NCBI RefSeq assembly: GCF_017874315.1
Contig: NZ_JAGGLG010000025.1
Coordinates: 1-62,851 of the forward strand
Source of the DNA: Symbiobacterium terraclitae
GTDB taxonomy: Bacteria > Bacillota > Sulfobacillia > Symbiobacteriales > Symbiobacteriaceae
Length of the DNA: 62,851 nucleotides
Reading direction: 5' to 3'
Within the stretch, counting starts at the first letter, position 1. The number at the start of each line of letters is the position of its first letter. This document shows positions 55,398 to 62,851 of this stretch, piece by piece. Below the pieces are notes generated by a model. That model saw nothing but the letters and a program-made list of their open reading frames with translations. It was not told where the DNA came from and searched no databases. The position numbers and the translations under genes are program-made.

Positions 55398-56324
55398 CTA
55401 CGCCACACCCCGGAGCGCCCGCAGGGCGGCGGCCACGTCCGGCTGCCGCATCAGCGACTCGCCCACCAGCACCGCCCTGGCCCCGGCGGCCGCCACGCGG
55501 CGGATGTCATCGTGCGTCCAGATGCCCGACTCGCTCACCAGCAGCCGGTCCGGCGGCACCAGCGAACCCAGCCGCTCGGTCACCTCCAGCGTGGTGTGGA
55601 AGGTGCGCAGGTCCCGGTTGTTGATGCCGACGAGCCGGGCGCCGGAGGCCAGCGCCAGGGCCAGCTCATCGGCGGTGTGAACCTCCGTCAGCACGTCCAT
55701 GCCCAGTTCGGCGGCCAGGGAGGCCAGCCGGTAGAGGTCCTCGGGCGTGCGGCCGGCGGCGCACTCACCGTGGAAGGCTGCCACGATCAGGAGGATGGCG
55801 TCCGCCCCCGCCGCCCGGGCCTCGTAGACCTGGTACTCGTCGATGATGAACTCCTTGCGCAGCAGGGGCAGGTCGACGGACTGCCGGATCGCCGTGAGGT
55901 ACGCCAGCGAACCCTGGAAGTAGCGCTCATCGGTGAGCACGGACAGGCAGGCGGCGCCGCCCTCGGCGTACGCCCTGGCGATGGCCACGGGGTCGAAGTC
56001 GGGCCGGATGAGCCCCCTGGAGGGGCTGGCCTTCTTCACCTCGGCGATCACCCTGACCTCCGTCCCGACAGCCGCCGGGCGTGCGGCGCCCGCTGGCGCC
56101 TGACTGCCCGCCGGGTGCAGCACCTTCGCTGTCGACCCGGCCCGCGCAGCGGGTCGAGCTGCCGCTGACGGCCCGGCCCCCGTCGGTGCCCCGGCCAGCG
56201 CCCGCGCGAAACCCCTGGGGGGCGGGGCGTGGCGGGCGGCGGCGGCGACCTCCGACAGGGGCCGCACCCGCCTCGCCGCCGCCACCTCCGCCTCCTTGGC
56301 CGCCAGGATCTCGGCGAGGATCAT
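55398..56324 (-). CDS. trpC: indole-3-glycerol-phosphate synthase with Ala/Pro-rich insertion
   Basis: Fourth tryptophan step, ring closure to indole-3-glycerol phosphate. The 308-residue barrel has [15 protein letters not shown] (catalytic Lys), [48 protein letters not shown] and [13 protein letters not shown]. Residues 45-88 ([14 protein letters not shown] and following) are an Ala/Gly/Pro-rich stretch inserted just before the first barrel strand, where ordinary enzymes have only a few residues. Its ATG overlaps the trpS stop. Confidence 0.95.
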   Translation of the reverse strand: MILAEILAAKEAEVAAARRVRPLSEVAAAARHAPPPRGFARALAGAPTGAGPSAAARPAARAGSTAKVLHPAGSQAPAGAARPAAVGTEVRVIAEVKKASPSRGLIRPDFDPVAIARAYAEGGAACLSVLTDERYFQGSLAYLTAIRQSVDLPLLRKEFIIDEYQVYEARAAGADAILLIVAAFHGECAAGRTPEDLYRLASLAAELGMDVLTEVHTADELALALASGARLVGINNRDLRTFHTTLEVTERLGSLVPPDRLLVSESGIWTHDDIRRVAAAGARAVLVGESLMRQPDVAAALRALRGVA

Positions 56325-57331
56325 CGCCGGGTCCGGGGCAAGAGCCCCAGGGCGTCCTGCACCCGGCGCAGTACGGGCGTCGAGACCGCCTCGGCCTCGG
56401 CGGCGCCCTTCTCGAGGATCTCCTCGATGACGCCCGGCTCGCAGAGCTCCCTGTACCGCTGCTGGATGGGCTCCAGGGTGGTTACCACCGCCTCGGCGAC
56501 GTCCTTCTTGAACTGGCCGTAGCCGGTGTAGCGGCCGGCGATCTCGTCCAGCGACATGCCGGTGCAGAGCGAGAGGATGACCATGAGGTTGGAGACGCCG
56601 GGCTTCTTCTCGGGGTCGTAGCGCACCTCGCTCTCGGAGTCGGTCACGGCCCGCTTGATCTTCTTCCGGATCACATCCGGCGTGTCCAGCATGTGGATCG
56701 TGGCGGACTCGTCGGGGTCGGACTTGGACATCTTCTGGGTGGGGTCCTGGAGCGACATGATGCGGCCGCCGGCCTCCCGGGGCGGGATGTAGGGCTCGGG
56801 CACCACCACGAGCTCCCGGCCGAACCGGTTGTTGAGGCGGATGGCGATGTCGCGGGTCAGCTCCAGGTGCTGCTTCTGGTCGTCGCCCACGGGCACGTGC
56901 GTCGTGTCGTAGAGCAGGATGTCGGCGGCCATGAGCGCCGGGTAGGTGAAGAGGCCGGTGGTGACCACCTCGTTCTTAGCCGACTTGTCCTTGAACTGGG
57001 TCATGCGCTGCAGCTCGCCGTAGTAGCAGCTGACCTCCATCAGCCAGCCCATCTCGGCGTGGGCGGAGACGTGCGACTGGGCGAAGATGGTGGCCACGTT
57101 CGGGTCGATCCCCGCCGCCACGTAGATGCGGGCCATGTCCAGGGTGTTCTTGCGCAGCTCGGCGGGGTCCTTGGGCACGGTGAGGGCGTGCAGGTCGACC
57201 ACGCAGAAGAAGCACTTGGCCTGGTGCTGCAGCTTGACGAAGTTGCGCATCGCCCCCAGGTAGTTGCCCAGGGTGACCCCGCTGGTCGGCTGCATGCCGG
57301 AGAAGACGGTCTTGATCGGCTTGTCGGTCAT
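56321..57331 (-). CDS. trpS: tryptophanyl-tRNA synthetase
   Basis: Class I aminoacyl-tRNA synthetase charging tRNA-Trp. The 336-residue protein has [18 protein letters not shown] (HIGH-type motif reading TLGN), [18 protein letters not shown] and the KMSKS motif in [12 protein letters not shown]. The ATG has AAAGGAG nine bases before it. It is translationally coupled to trpC by ATGA. Placing the tRNA charging enzyme in the trp operon ties charging capacity to tryptophan synthesis. No T-box fits in the 134-base gap before it. Confidence 0.97.
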   Translation of the reverse strand: MTDKPIKTVFSGMQPTSGVTLGNYLGAMRNFVKLQHQAKCFFCVVDLHALTVPKDPAELRKNTLDMARIYVAAGIDPNVATIFAQSHVSAHAEMGWLMEVSCYYGELQRMTQFKDKSAKNEVVTTGLFTYPALMAADILLYDTTHVPVGDDQKQHLELTRDIAIRLNNRFGRELVVVPEPYIPPREAGGRIMSLQDPTQKMSKSDPDESATIHMLDTPDVIRKKIKRAVTDSESEVRYDPEKKPGVSNLMVILSLCTGMSLDEIAGRYTGYGQFKKDVAEAVVTTLEPIQQRYRELCEPGVIEEILEKGAAEAEAVSTPVLRRVQDALGLLPRTRR

Positions 57332-57465
57332 GCGGACTTCCACTCCTTTGTGCATTCCCTTGGGTTGAACGCACGCGGTCGGCGTGCGGGAGACTCCGGT
57401 TCTACTCGTTTCGTCAAATGGCTAGTATTCCCTGGTAAGCCCTGTCTGGAGGAGGGAGCAGTGCG

Positions 57466-58266
57466 TTGAACCGCCGACACTTTCTCGTGCGGGCCGCGCT
57501 CTGGGGACTGGGCCTGGTACTGGGGATGACCGGCTACAGCCGGTTCGTCGAGACCCGGCGGGTCCGGTTCGAGGAGCGCACCATCGGGATCTCCGGCCTG
57601 CCTCCCCACCTGGAGGGGTACACCATCGGGGTGCTGAGCGATCTGCACGTGGGCCCGACAACCCCTGCACGCTGGGTTCGGCAGGTGGTGGAACAGCTTG
57701 CCGACCGGCGGCCGGACCTGGTGGTGGCCGTGGGCGACTTCATCGGCGGCCACGAGCACGTCGCGGACGCCAACTGGTGTCTGGAGCCGGTGCGCGGGGC
57801 GCTGGCCGTGCTGGGCAACTGGGACTACTACGACCGCCGGATCCGCCGGGCCCTCACCAACGTCACGCTGCTGAACAACCGGGGCGTCCTGGCAGCCGAG
57901 GGCCTCTGGGTGGGCGGGGTCGACGAGCCCCGCCTGGGCCGGCCCAACGTGCGCCGCGCCCTGGCCGGCGCCCCGCCTGACGCCGTCCGCATCCTGCTCT
58001 GCCACGAGCCCGACTACGCCGACGACCTGGTCGGCCCCGAGCACAACGTGGCGCTGGTGATCGGCGGCCACAGCCACGGCGGCCAGGTCTGCCTGCCGGT
58101 CATCGGGCCGATCTTCCTGCCCGAGGGCGGCAGCAAGTACCACACGGGCCTCTACCGGGCCGCCCACTGCCAGGTCTACACCACCCGCGGTGTGGGCACC
58201 GCCCACATCCCCGTCCGCCTCTTCTGCCCGCCGGAGGTGACGCTGCTGCGCCTCGTGCGGCGGTAG
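57466..58266 (+). CDS. metallophosphoesterase with Tat-type signal (YkuE-like)
   Basis: Calcineurin-like phosphoesterase, probably exported. The 266-residue protein starts MNRRHFLVRAALWGLGLVLG, with the twin-arginine pattern of Tat substrates; Bacillus YkuE, a Tat substrate, is the closest known type. The metal-binding motifs are LSDLHVG, VGDFIGG, GNWDYY (in place of GNHD), LCHEP and GGHSHGGQ. The start is TTG after GGAGGAGGG. It interrupts the trp genes, divergent from trpS and convergent with trpD. The natural substrate is unknown. Confidence 0.9.
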   Translation: MNRRHFLVRAALWGLGLVLGMTGYSRFVETRRVRFEERTIGISGLPPHLEGYTIGVLSDLHVGPTTPARWVRQVVEQLADRRPDLVVAVGDFIGGHEHVADANWCLEPVRGALAVLGNWDYYDRRIRRALTNVTLLNNRGVLAAEGLWVGGVDEPRLGRPNVRRALAGAPPDAVRILLCHEPDYADDLVGPEHNVALVIGGHSHGGQVCLPVIGPIFLPEGGSKYHTGLYRAAHCQVYTTRGVGTAHIPVRLFCPPEVTLLRLVRR

Positions 58267-58324
58267 CCGAGCGCCTCAGGAGGCAGTGCCCGCTGCGGCG
58301 GCGGAGACGTGGTTCGGGCGAAGC

Positions 58325-58397
58325 CCCGGGGGCAGGGAGGCGAAGCCGCCGTTCAGGGCGCCATCGCGCCCTGGGGCGGTGAGCCCCTGCCCCCGGG
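58325..58397. terminator. large nested hairpin between convergent genes
   Basis: CCCGGGGGCAGGG pairs exactly with CCCTGCCCCCGGG (13 bp). Inside lie CCGCC/GGCGG and a perfect CAGGGCGC-CATC-GCGCCCTG hairpin. It is probably a two-way terminator for the phosphoesterase and trpD; the plus-strand side ends CCGTTTC. Confidence 0.65.
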
Positions 58398-58402
58398 CCG
58401 TT

Positions 58403-59440
58403 TCACGCCGACTCCGCCCTGAGCCGGTGCGTCAGCTCCCGCAGGCGCTCCAGCGCCCGCCGAGCCTCGCCCGAGTCGATGGACTGCGCCGCCAGCTCGA
58501 CCCCCTCCCGCAGCGTCCGCACCCGATCGGCGGCCAGGAGGGCAGCGGCGGCGTTCAGCAGCACCACGTCCCGCCGCGGGCCGGGCTCGCCGGAGAGCAC
58601 CGCCTCGGTGATGCGGGCGTTCTCCTCCTTGGTACCGCCCCGGATGTACTCCCGGGGCGCCCGGCTGAGCCCGACGTCCTCCGGCACCACCCGGTAGGTC
58701 TGCACGAAGCCGTCCCGCATCTCCGAGATCACCGTCGGGGCCGAGATCGAGATCTCATCCATCCCGTCGGTGCCGTGCACCACCAGGGCGTGCTGGACCC
58801 CCAGGTTGCCCAGCACCCGGGCCAGCGGCTCGGTGAGGTTGGGGTCGTAGACCCCCATCAGCTGCGCCTGGGCCATCGCCGGGTTGGTGAGCGGCCCCAG
58901 GAGGTTGAAGATGTTCCGGAGGCCGATCTCCCGCCGCACCGGCGCCACGTGCTTCATGCTGGTGTGCAGGGCCGGGGCGTAGAGGAAGCCGATGCCCGCC
59001 TCGTCGATGCAGCGGCCCACCTGCGCCGGCGTCAGGTCGAGGTTCACACCCAGCGCCTCCAGCACGTCGGCCGACCCCGTGAGCGAGGTGGCCGCCCGGT
59101 TGCCGTGCTTCGCCACCGCCACCCCCGCACCGGCCACCACGAAGGCGGCGGTGGTGGAGATGTTGAACGTATGGGACCCGTCCCCGCCGGTGCCGCAGGT
59201 ATCCACCACCATCGGCCGGCTGTGGTAGATCCGCGTGGCCCGCTCCCGCATCACCCGGGCCGCCCCCGTGATCTCCGCCACCGTCTCCCCCTTGATCCGG
59301 AGGGCCATCAGGAAGGCCGCCACCTGGGCGGGGGTGGCCTCCCCGGACATCATCAGGGCCATGGCCGCCTCCGCCTGGGCCTCGGTCAGGTCCTTGCCCT
59401 CCGCCACCTGCCTGAGCAGGGCCTTCATGTCCATCTCCAT
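58403..59440 (-). CDS. trpD: anthranilate phosphoribosyltransferase
   Basis: Second tryptophan step, joining anthranilate and PRPP. The 345-residue protein has the PRPP loop VVDTCGTGGDGSHTFNIST, AKHGNRAATSLTGSADVLEALG, FLYAPALHTSMKHVAPVRREI and FNLLGPLTNPA. ATG at 59440 has GGGAGGG eight bases upstream; a second in-frame ATG four codons later is possible. It follows trpG by 18 bases and ends the trpEGD unit. Confidence 0.97.
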   Translation of the reverse strand: MEMDMKALLRQVAEGKDLTEAQAEAAMALMMSGEATPAQVAAFLMALRIKGETVAEITGAARVMRERATRIYHSRPMVVDTCGTGGDGSHTFNISTTAAFVVAGAGVAVAKHGNRAATSLTGSADVLEALGVNLDLTPAQVGRCIDEAGIGFLYAPALHTSMKHVAPVRREIGLRNIFNLLGPLTNPAMAQAQLMGVYDPNLTEPLARVLGNLGVQHALVVHGTDGMDEISISAPTVISEMRDGFVQTYRVVPEDVGLSRAPREYIRGGTKEENARITEAVLSGEPGPRRDVVLLNAAAALLAADRVRTLREGVELAAQSIDSGEARRALERLRELTHRLRAESA

Positions 59441-59458
59441 GCCTTCCGCCCTCCCCTC

Positions 59459-60040
59459 TCATGCGGCGACCGGCTGCGCCAGCCTGAGGAAGTTCTGCAG
59501 CAGCTGCCGGCCGCACTCGGTGAGAATCGATTCCGGGTGGAACTGCACCCCGTAGACCGGATGCACCCGGTGCTGCACCGCCATCACGAGCCCGTCCTCG
59601 GTCTCCGCCGTCACCGCGAGGTCGGCGGGCAGGCTCGCCCGGTCCACGATGAGCGAGTGGTACCGGGCGGCGGTGAACGGGTTGGGCAGCCCGGCGAAGA
59701 GCCCGGTGCCGCTGTGGTAGATCCGGCTGGTCTTGCCGTGCATCAGCGCCGGGGCCGGCAGCACCCGCCCGCCGTAGGCCTGGCCGATGGCCTGGTGGCC
59801 CAGGCAGACCCCGAGGATCGGGGTGGTGGGTCCCAGCCGGCGGATCAGCTCCAGGGAGATGCCCGCCTCGTCGGGGGTGCAGGGGCCCGGGCTGATGACC
59901 ACCGCATCCGGCTGCATGGCGGCGATCTGCTCCACGGTGACCTGATCGTTCCGGTAGACCGCCTGGGCCGCCCCCAGCTCGCCCAGGTACTGGACCAGGT
60001 TGTAGGTGAAGGAATCGTAGTTGTCGATCACCACGATCAT
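59459..60040 (-). CDS. trpG: anthranilate synthase glutamine amidotransferase subunit
   Basis: Releases ammonia from glutamine for TrpE. The 193-residue class I amidotransferase has [15 protein letters not shown], the nucleophile Cys in [16 protein letters not shown], and the His-Glu pair in [13 protein letters not shown]. It may also serve p-aminobenzoate synthesis, as in Bacillus. The ATG overlaps the trpE stop by one base. Confidence 0.96.
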   Translation of the reverse strand: MIVVIDNYDSFTYNLVQYLGELGAAQAVYRNDQVTVEQIAAMQPDAVVISPGPCTPDEAGISLELIRRLGPTTPILGVCLGHQAIGQAYGGRVLPAPALMHGKTSRIYHSGTGLFAGLPNPFTAARYHSLIVDRASLPADLAVTAETEDGLVMAVQHRVHPVYGVQFHPESILTECGRQLLQNFLRLAQPVAA

Positions 60041-61557
60041 CAGAGCCCCTCCTCTGCCAGTTCCAGCGCCCGGATCAGCGCCCGGGCTTTACTCCGGGAC
60101 TCGTTGTACTCGGCCGCGGGGTCCGAGTCGGCCACGATGCCGGCGCCGGCCTGGATGAAGACCCGGTCGCCCTTCATCACCAGGGTCCGGATGGCGATGC
60201 AGGTGTCCATGGCGCCGCCCCACGAGAAGTAGCCGACCGCCCCGCCGTAGATCCCCCGGCGCACGGGCTCCAGCTCGTCGATGATCTCCATCGCCCGGAC
60301 CTTCGGCGCCCCGCTGAGCGTCCCGGCGGGGAAGCAGGCGGCCAGCACGTCGCAGGCGTCCCGGCCGGCGGCCACCTCGCCGCGGATGTCGCTGACGATG
60401 TGCATCACGTGCGAGTACCGCTCCACCTGCATCAGCTGGTGCACGTGCACCGAGCCGAAGGCGCAGACCCTTCCCAGATCGTTGCGGCCCAGGTCCACCA
60501 GCATCACGTGCTCGGCCCGCTCCTTCTCGTCGGCCAGGAGCTCCGCCTCCAGCCGCCGGTCCTCCTCCTCGGTGGCCCCCCGGGGCCGGGTGCCGGCCAG
60601 CGGCCGGGTGGTGGCGACGCCGTCCTCCACCCGCACCAGCAGCTCCGGCGAGGCGCCGATCACCTTCAGATCGCCGAAGGCCAGGTAGAACATGTAGGGG
60701 CTGGGGTTGAGCATGCGGAGCGCCCGGTAGATGTCCAGGGGACGGCTGCGCACCCGGGTTTCCCACCGCTGGGAGAGCACCACCTGGAAGGCGTCGCCGG
60801 CCCGGATGTACTCCTTGGCCCGCTCCACCGCCGCCGCGAACTCCTCCTGCGTCTGGCAGGCCCGCACCTCCAGGGGGCGGGGCCGGCCCCAGGGGAGGCC
60901 CGGCGGGAGCGGCACCGGACCCCGCAGCCGCTCCACCGCCCGGTCCAGCAGGGCCTGCGCCCGCCGGTAGGCCACCTCGGGCTCGCCGCCCGGCATGGTG
61001 TTGGCGATGAGGAGCAGCTTGTGCTTCAGGTGGTCGAAGACCACCACCAGCTCCGGCGCCATGAAGAGCGCCTCGGGCAGGTCCAGGTCGTCGGGCGGGC
61101 CCTCCGGCAGCCGCTCGTAGGCCCGTACGGCGTCGTAGGCGAGATACCCGACCGGACCGCCGGCGAACCGGGGCAGCCCCGGGGGCTGGTAGACGGCGAA
61201 GCGGCGGAGCACCTGGCGCAGGTGGCCCAGCGGGTCGCCCTCCAGCCGCTCACCCCTCTCCCCGTCGGTCACCATGCCCACCGTCCGGTACTCGGCGGCC
61301 TCCTCGCCCTTGAGCAGGCGGCTCACGCCCGCCTTGTGGGCCAGCGTCAGGAGCGGCCGGCAGCCCAGGAAGGAGTAGCGGGCCACCTTCTCGCCGCCCT
61401 CCACCGACTCGAAGAGGAAGGCCCCCGCCTCGTCCAGGCAGAGCTTCATGAAGACGGAGATCGGCGTCTCGAGGTCAGCCAGGACCTCCCGGTGGACGGG
61501 GATCAGGTCGTATTCCCTGGCCAGGCTCAGGTAGGTCCCCAGGCTGGGGTGGTACAT
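60040..61557 (-). CDS. trpE: anthranilate synthase component I
   Basis: First committed tryptophan step, chorismate to anthranilate. The 505-residue protein has the N-terminal tryptophan-binding motif as FLFESVEGG (LLES-type, so feedback inhibition is likely), [15 protein letters not shown], and the chorismate-binding end with [47 protein letters not shown] and [20 protein letters not shown] lies upstream of the ATG. A tryptophan T-box precedes it. Confidence 0.97.
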   Translation of the reverse strand: MYHPSLGTYLSLAREYDLIPVHREVLADLETPISVFMKLCLDEAGAFLFESVEGGEKVARYSFLGCRPLLTLAHKAGVSRLLKGEEAAEYRTVGMVTDGERGERLEGDPLGHLRQVLRRFAVYQPPGLPRFAGGPVGYLAYDAVRAYERLPEGPPDDLDLPEALFMAPELVVVFDHLKHKLLLIANTMPGGEPEVAYRRAQALLDRAVERLRGPVPLPPGLPWGRPRPLEVRACQTQEEFAAAVERAKEYIRAGDAFQVVLSQRWETRVRSRPLDIYRALRMLNPSPYMFYLAFGDLKVIGASPELLVRVEDGVATTRPLAGTRPRGATEEEDRRLEAELLADEKERAEHVMLVDLGRNDLGRVCAFGSVHVHQLMQVERYSHVMHIVSDIRGEVAAGRDACDVLAACFPAGTLSGAPKVRAMEIIDELEPVRRGIYGGAVGYFSWGGAMDTCIAIRTLVMKGDRVFIQAGAGIVADSDPAAEYNESRSKARALIRALELAEEGL

Positions 61558-61581
61558 CGCAACTCACGCTCCTCGGGTTGA

Positions 61582-61902
61582 CAATGCAAAACGGCCTTCG
61601 TCCCCGGAAAAGGGACGAAGGCCTGTGTGTACAGCCTACGCGGTGCCACCCCAATTCGCCTGCGACTGCAGGCGCACTTTTCGCAGGTACTAACATACCC
61701 TCTACCCGGTAACGGCGGAAGCCACCGGCCCGCCTACTGATGCGCCCTTCGGCGCACGTTCGGCCGGCAAGCTCGTGGGACCATTCGCCAGACTCCTCCG
61801 TACCGGACCTCACACCACGGGGCCTTGCAGCCCCCGCCGGCTCGCTGAGACGGATCGGTCTGGGTACTCTCCCCAGTCATCGCTGCGAGACGATTGGATT
61901 TG
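61582..61902 (-). promoter_or_regulatory. tryptophan T-box riboswitch of trpEGD
   Basis: A complete T-box leader. Stem I has GAGAGTACCCAGA and the specifier region GGCGAATGGTCC, where TGG (Trp) is at 61781-61783. The T-box sequence GGGGTGGCACCGCG is at 61639-61652. The terminator stem GGCCTTCGTCCC/GGGACGAAGGCC (61593-61623) is followed by GTTTTGCATT. Uncharged tRNA-Trp should allow read-through into trpE. This replaces the TRAP system used in Bacillus subtilis. Confidence 0.93.
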
Positions 61903-61908
61903 ACACAG

Positions 61909-61937
61909 AGATTAGCACGGGCCGGTGCGCGTGTCAA
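61909..61937 (-). promoter_or_regulatory. SigA-type promoter of the tryptophan T-box
   Basis: On the minus strand TTGACA (61932-61937) and TAATCT (61909-61914) are 17 bases apart, directly before the T-box leader. Confidence 0.8.
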
Positions 61938-62068
61938 CACCCGTTTTCCGAAATGGATGCGAATCTCACATGGACAGCAACACATCATGGGGAAGGATGA
62001 TTCCGCACCTGACACTAGAGAGCACATCGCCGAGCAGTGAACCAGTACCGCCGACCCACTAAGCTCAG

Positions 62069-62098
62069 TTGACGATGACCCGTTGAATCGGATATATG
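62069..62098 (+). promoter_or_regulatory. promoter of the SpoIIM-like gene
   Basis: TTGACG (62069-62074) and ATATAT/TATATG (62092-62098) are 17-18 bases apart. The interval 61938-62068 between this promoter and the opposing trp promoter shows nothing else. Confidence 0.6.
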
Positions 62099-62132
62099 AA
62101 TACTCAGAACATCTGCACCAGGAGGCCACTTG

Positions 62133-62759
62133 ATGCACCCACCGAATCCATCCGCCCGAGCGCAGTCCTACACGAGCAGACCGCCGGTCCCCCTCTGGCT
62201 GCGGGCCGTCGTGTACAGCCAGGCGCTCTTCTGGGGCGCGTGGTGGGCCGGCTACCTCTGGCTGCCCGAGGGCGCCCTGCGGGGCAGCAGCGGCGCGTCC
62301 GTGCTGCCCATCGACCACCTGCCCCCGGTGCCCCGCACCCTGGCCGTGATCGCCTGGAACCTGCTGTGGATGCTGCTCTTCGCCGCAGCCGCCAACCTGG
62401 TGCAGGTACGGCGGTGGCCGCTGGGGCTCACCGCCGTCCTGGCGATGTGGGTCATCTACGGGCTGCTCCTCGGCACCAACTCCTTCGCCGTCCCGCTGCC
62501 CGAGCGGCCGAGCCCCTCCGTCGCGCTGGTGCTTCAGCGGTCGGGGTTCATGGAGCTCGCGGCGTACCTGATCACGGCTATTGCGACCGCCCCCATCGCC
62601 CGACTGCGGCAGGCCGGCTGGCTGTCGGGACGGACGGAGCGGATCATACCGGAGCCGCTCTCCGCAGGACACCGGCTCCTGCTTGCCCTGGCCGTGCTGC
62701 TGGTGGTCGCCGGGGCCGTGCGGGAAGTGATCCAGTGGTGCGGCGCAGCCGGATGCTGA
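62133..62759 (+). CDS. SpoIIM/DUF95-like membrane protein
   Basis: The 208-residue protein has about five membrane segments: LRAVVYSQALFWGAWWAGYL, TLAVIAWNLLWMLLFAAAAN, LGLTAVLAMWVIYGLLLGTN, SGFMELAAYLITAIATAPI, and LLLALAVLLVVAGAV. Three features recall SpoIIM, part of the engulfment complex of sporulating cells: the early Asn in a membrane helix, Gly-x-x-x-Gly-type turns, and a conserved helix with Glu-Leu-Ala-Ala. This is a likeness of pattern, so the role is tentative. ATG at 62133 follows AGGAGG by seven bases; a TTG directly before it is too close. Confidence 0.6.
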   Translation: MHPPNPSARAQSYTSRPPVPLWLRAVVYSQALFWGAWWAGYLWLPEGALRGSSGASVLPIDHLPPVPRTLAVIAWNLLWMLLFAAAANLVQVRRWPLGLTAVLAMWVIYGLLLGTNSFAVPLPERPSPSVALVLQRSGFMELAAYLITAIATAPIARLRQAGWLSGRTERIIPEPLSAGHRLLLALAVLLVVAGAVREVIQWCGAAGC

Positions 62760-62760
62760 A

Positions 62761-62851
62761 ATCGAGTAGGCCGTAGGGTCGCCCTACGACCTCTCACAAC
62801 ACCGGACATGCGGGTCACGCATCCGGCGTTTCGTCAAGCGCTCCGAGTCGA
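62761..62851 (-). mobile_element. 3' end of a group IIC intron (domains V and VI), cut by the window edge
   Basis: Read on the minus strand, the sequence ends with a domain V-like hairpin (CCGGATGCG paired with CGCATGTCCGG, about 62797-62827) preceded by ACGC, giving the CGC triad seen in class C introns. GTTGTGAGAGG and a domain VI-like hairpin (GTCGTAGGG/CCCTACGGC) follow, then CCTACTCGAT, a usual intron 3' end (AY). The boundary falls one base after the stop of the SpoIIM-like gene. The rest, with any reverse transcriptase, would lie beyond 62851. Confidence 0.75.

Noticed and set aside
57332-57465. T-box leader upstream of trpS
   Set aside because: At 134 bases the gap is too short for stem I plus antiterminator, and no T-box sequence is present.
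58286-60232. 648-codon plus-strand frame opposite trpD and trpG
   Set aside because: Antisense of enzymes with intact catalytic motifs; sequence patternless.

Overview
The window reads as a chromosomal segment from a very GC-rich, endospore-forming member of the Firmicutes, most probably a Symbiobacterium relative. The reasons are the conserved Firmicute order fapR-plsX-fab-acpP-rnc-smc-ftsY, the sporulation genes (spoVS, the germination protease gpr, two alpha/beta-type small acid-soluble spore proteins), two T-box leaders, and a meso-diaminopimelate dehydrogenase that closely resembles the well-studied Symbiobacterium thermophilum enzyme. These assignments come from reading the sequence; no database search was run.

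Layout from left to right. Positions 1-906 hold no recognisable gene but carry a diverged ~240 bp direct repeat whose two copies share a hairpin with compensatory base changes. Positions 907-13354 form a leftward block: promoter and FapR operator, fapR-plsX-fabH, a DegV/FakB-like gene, fabD-fabG-acpP, rnc, spoVS, smc, a 50-residue membrane peptide, ftsY and a small membrane protein. Positions 13466-20626 hold an exported protein, a GNAT acetyltransferase, yceD-rpmF with a strong promoter, a SepM-like PDZ/Lon protease, a coiled-coil protein, coaD, rsmD and an SLH/3D-domain surface lipoprotein. Two adjacent DNA methyltransferases follow (20700-22686), then a lipoprotein, gpr, the two SASPs and a fibronectin-type surface protein. 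Positions 27326-35670 hold a 55-residue protein, a heterodimeric ABC exporter, diaminopimelate dehydrogenase and a peptide-type ABC importer.

Positions 35860-44663 look like one nine-gene operon: a TetR/FadR-like regulator, an acyl-CoA synthetase, a KAS III-like enzyme, a complete branched-chain-amino-acid-type (Liv) ABC importer and an enoyl-CoA hydratase. Two TGACTCA-type dyads lie upstream. An Aer-like redox chemoreceptor and a small membrane protein follow.

The right third (47858-61937) is an aromatic amino acid region transcribed leftward. A tryptophan T-box controls trpE-trpG-trpD. A divergent Tat-type phosphoesterase separates these from trpS-trpC-trpF-trpB-trpA. Directly after trpA comes a second promoter with a tyrosine T-box for aroF-tyrA, followed by aroA. 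Between tyrA and aroA sits a five-copy tandem array with a 148-bp period, built around a perfect palindrome; this is the most unusual structure in the window. TyrA and TrpC each carry an Ala/Gly-rich insertion. A SpoIIM-like membrane gene ends the segment, and the last ~90 bases look like the 3' end (domains V and VI) of a group IIC intron on the minus strand.
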